From Solenopsis invicta (lineage: Eukaryota > Arthropoda > Insecta > Hymenoptera > Formicidae): 64,000 nt of DNA. The translations under genes and the position numbers were made by a program. Below, piece after piece: positions 62,651 through 64,000 of this stretch; position 1 is the stretch's first letter; the number at the start of each line of letters is the position of its first letter. The notes beneath the pieces were generated by a model that saw only the letters and a list, made by a program, of their open reading frames with translations, was not told the DNA's origin and did not search any database. The stretch covers positions 10,426,710 to 10,490,709 of the forward strand of contig NC_052672.1 of the NCBI RefSeq assembly GCF_016802725.1, read 5' to 3'.

Positions 62651-63069
62651 AAGATAGGAATCATTTACATTTTACATGTTTTACATTAATACAAAAATAA
62701 ACATAATTAAGAAAGAACTTTGGTTAAATTTCGATTGATTTCAGATTTATATTTTTCATATTTGCATTCAAGATTTTTGGTCGATATCGACAATCTAGAT
62801 GGAACAATGAGCCGATAAAGAAGAAATTTTCTTGAAATTCAACGTCGGTCAAGAAGGTGAATGAAGACCGCCATAACTGTTGAATCTATCAGCGTCATCT
62901 GTCGAGCAATAAAAGCAATACTATTCGAGAACATTCGAGAGAATCGATCTATTCTAATCATATTTGGTTTGTTATCATGTTGTCAACGGTTCTTTTTATT
63001 CCACGATAACGAAGATTTACCGTAACCGTAAAATTAATTATTAACTTATTACGTCGCAACAGTGTTAAA
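62651..63069 (+). promoter_or_regulatory. Upstream region of Rpb12
   Basis: AT-richer DNA between the CpG block and the Rpb12 start. The segment GACCGCCATAAC...CAGCGTCATCTGTCGAG (about 62869-62907) resembles words common near insect housekeeping promoters, but no defined motif can be proven. The Rca1 and Rpb12 start codons diverge 1.95 kb apart. Confidence 0.35.
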
Positions 63070-63127
63070 ATGGAGTCCAGCAAATCAGACTCTACTCCGA
63101 AACAAGCTATGGTCTATATTTGCGGAG
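63070..63127 (+). CDS. Polr2K: RPB12/RPABC4 (Polr2K), first coding exon, partial
   Basis: RPB12 is the smallest zinc-binding subunit shared by RNA polymerases I, II and III. This exon encodes MESSKSDSTPKQAMVYICG plus the first base of the next codon. A donor GGAG|GTAAAA follows at 63128. A variable N-terminus and then (M)(V/I)YICGEC is the family pattern, and the split codon G|A- would supply the Glu of ICGEC. Cys18 is the first zinc ligand. The remaining ~40 residues (second Cys of the pair, the CRECG knuckle and the basic tail) are not in the window, so the intron exceeds 870 bp. The exon is too short to stand out as an ORF. Confidence 0.88.
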
Positions 63128-64000
63128 GTAAAAATACATGACCATTTTCTAACCTTACTTTTTTCATAAATAATAGCAAACAGTTGGAGAACATTTAAAT
63201 AAACTATATAATATTGTAAAAAAATTGAAAGATTTGTTGAATTGAATAATTGAACATCCTAAGACTGACGCGATAATTTTTCATATGATTTTAAGAAGAC
63301 GTTAAAACGTGCATAGTCTATCAACCGGTGTGGCTTGCTAAAAAAAAACAAAAAATTAATATATTGCTGCTTGCTTATTTTCTTTCACTTAATCATATTT
63401 ATATGTACATTTTTTAAATATAAAAATTTGCCATTTTATAAACTATAATATTGTTCATGGAATTAAAGGCTAAAGAAAGTACAGCGTAGATAATGGTTCA
63501 CGAAGCAAATTGATCATTAACAAAATTTTACTCATAAAATTAATCGAACGTTTGACAAAGTATATTGAAACATTTTGTAATTTTCTAATACAATTAAAAA
63601 CGAGATAGGCCTGTATATGGTCATAACAGGATCTCGATACTAAAGTTTCCTGTGTGATTTTATGTACAATTCTTGATTCTTTCTGTGTGCTGTTACTTTT
63701 GATTTTAAATACAGCTCTTAGATTGAATCAAAAAGTCACAATTAAATTGACAATTTGGTCAATTTAATATTATCAATATATTGTTTTTAATTGTAATTGC
63801 AATTGATTATCTTTTCCATTGAAGAGTGATGCAGCTGTTGAAAGAACCTTCTAGTTCACAACTTAAAATTAGATTTCTTGAATAGGATAGAATAATGTTT
63901 GTGTTGACTTGTGCCATTAAATGGAAAGTATCCTATATGCATATATACAGATTTATTAATGAAATTAATTAAAAAGAAGCAAATGGCGAGTAACAACATA
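63128..64000 (+). other. Rpb12 intron 1 (runs off the window)
   Basis: AT-rich DNA after the exon 1 donor. I looked for the conserved continuation (ECH...RDPIRCRECG) in all plus frames by eye and did not find it, so the intron continues past the right edge. Confidence 0.7.

Overview
The window looks like nuclear DNA of an insect, most likely a hymenopteran such as an ant. This rests on AT-rich, intron-bearing DNA with CpG-rich promoter islands, an R1-clade non-LTR retrotransposon, and genes whose products match animal CDKAL1, EMI1/Rca1 and RPB12. The species cannot be named from sequence alone.

Layout. (1) Bases 1-2400 are the 3' part of a GC-rich R1-clade LINE: reverse transcriptase, a C-terminal CCHC knuckle, a structured 3' UTR and a poly-A end. 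It has one frameshift and sits in a satellite. (2) Bases 2401-9516 and 11414-12140 are a satellite of about 133 and 139 bp monomers with higher-order structure, split by a 1.9 kb insert that resembles a solo LTR. (3) Bases 12471-15802 are a run of foldback and inverted-repeat elements: a 32 bp hairpin, two head-to-head Harbinger-like fragments, two tandem MITEs sharing a 6 bp flank, a 1.46 kb palindrome and a 130 bp palindrome. (4) Bases 16172-17965 (+) are a complete two-exon Cdkal1 gene. (5) Bases 21713-61120 (-) hold an Rca1/EMI1-type APC/C inhibitor gene in two coding exons separated by a 37.9 kb intron. The large exon (59879-61120) has the degron and F-box. The small last exon (21713-21967) has the zinc-binding region and the RL tail. 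(6) At 63070-63127 (+) is the first coding exon of RPB12 (Polr2K/RPABC4), divergent from Rca1 across a CpG-rich interval. Its other exons lie beyond the window.

The giant intron is mostly AT-rich DNA without recognisable coding sequence. It contains several MITE-like or foldback repeats, microsatellites, a degenerate ~200 bp repeat pair with a conserved stem-loop, and GC-rich blocks that could be regulatory.

The three protein genes are unrelated housekeeping or cell-cycle genes: tRNA modification at the ER, timing of APC/C activity, and the core of RNA polymerases I, II and III. The most notable result is the Rca1 reconstruction. Neither exon alone makes a whole family member, but splice sites, phase and the protein alignment across the junction all agree. 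Most other open frames in the window lie in satellite or low-complexity GC-rich DNA and are not genes.
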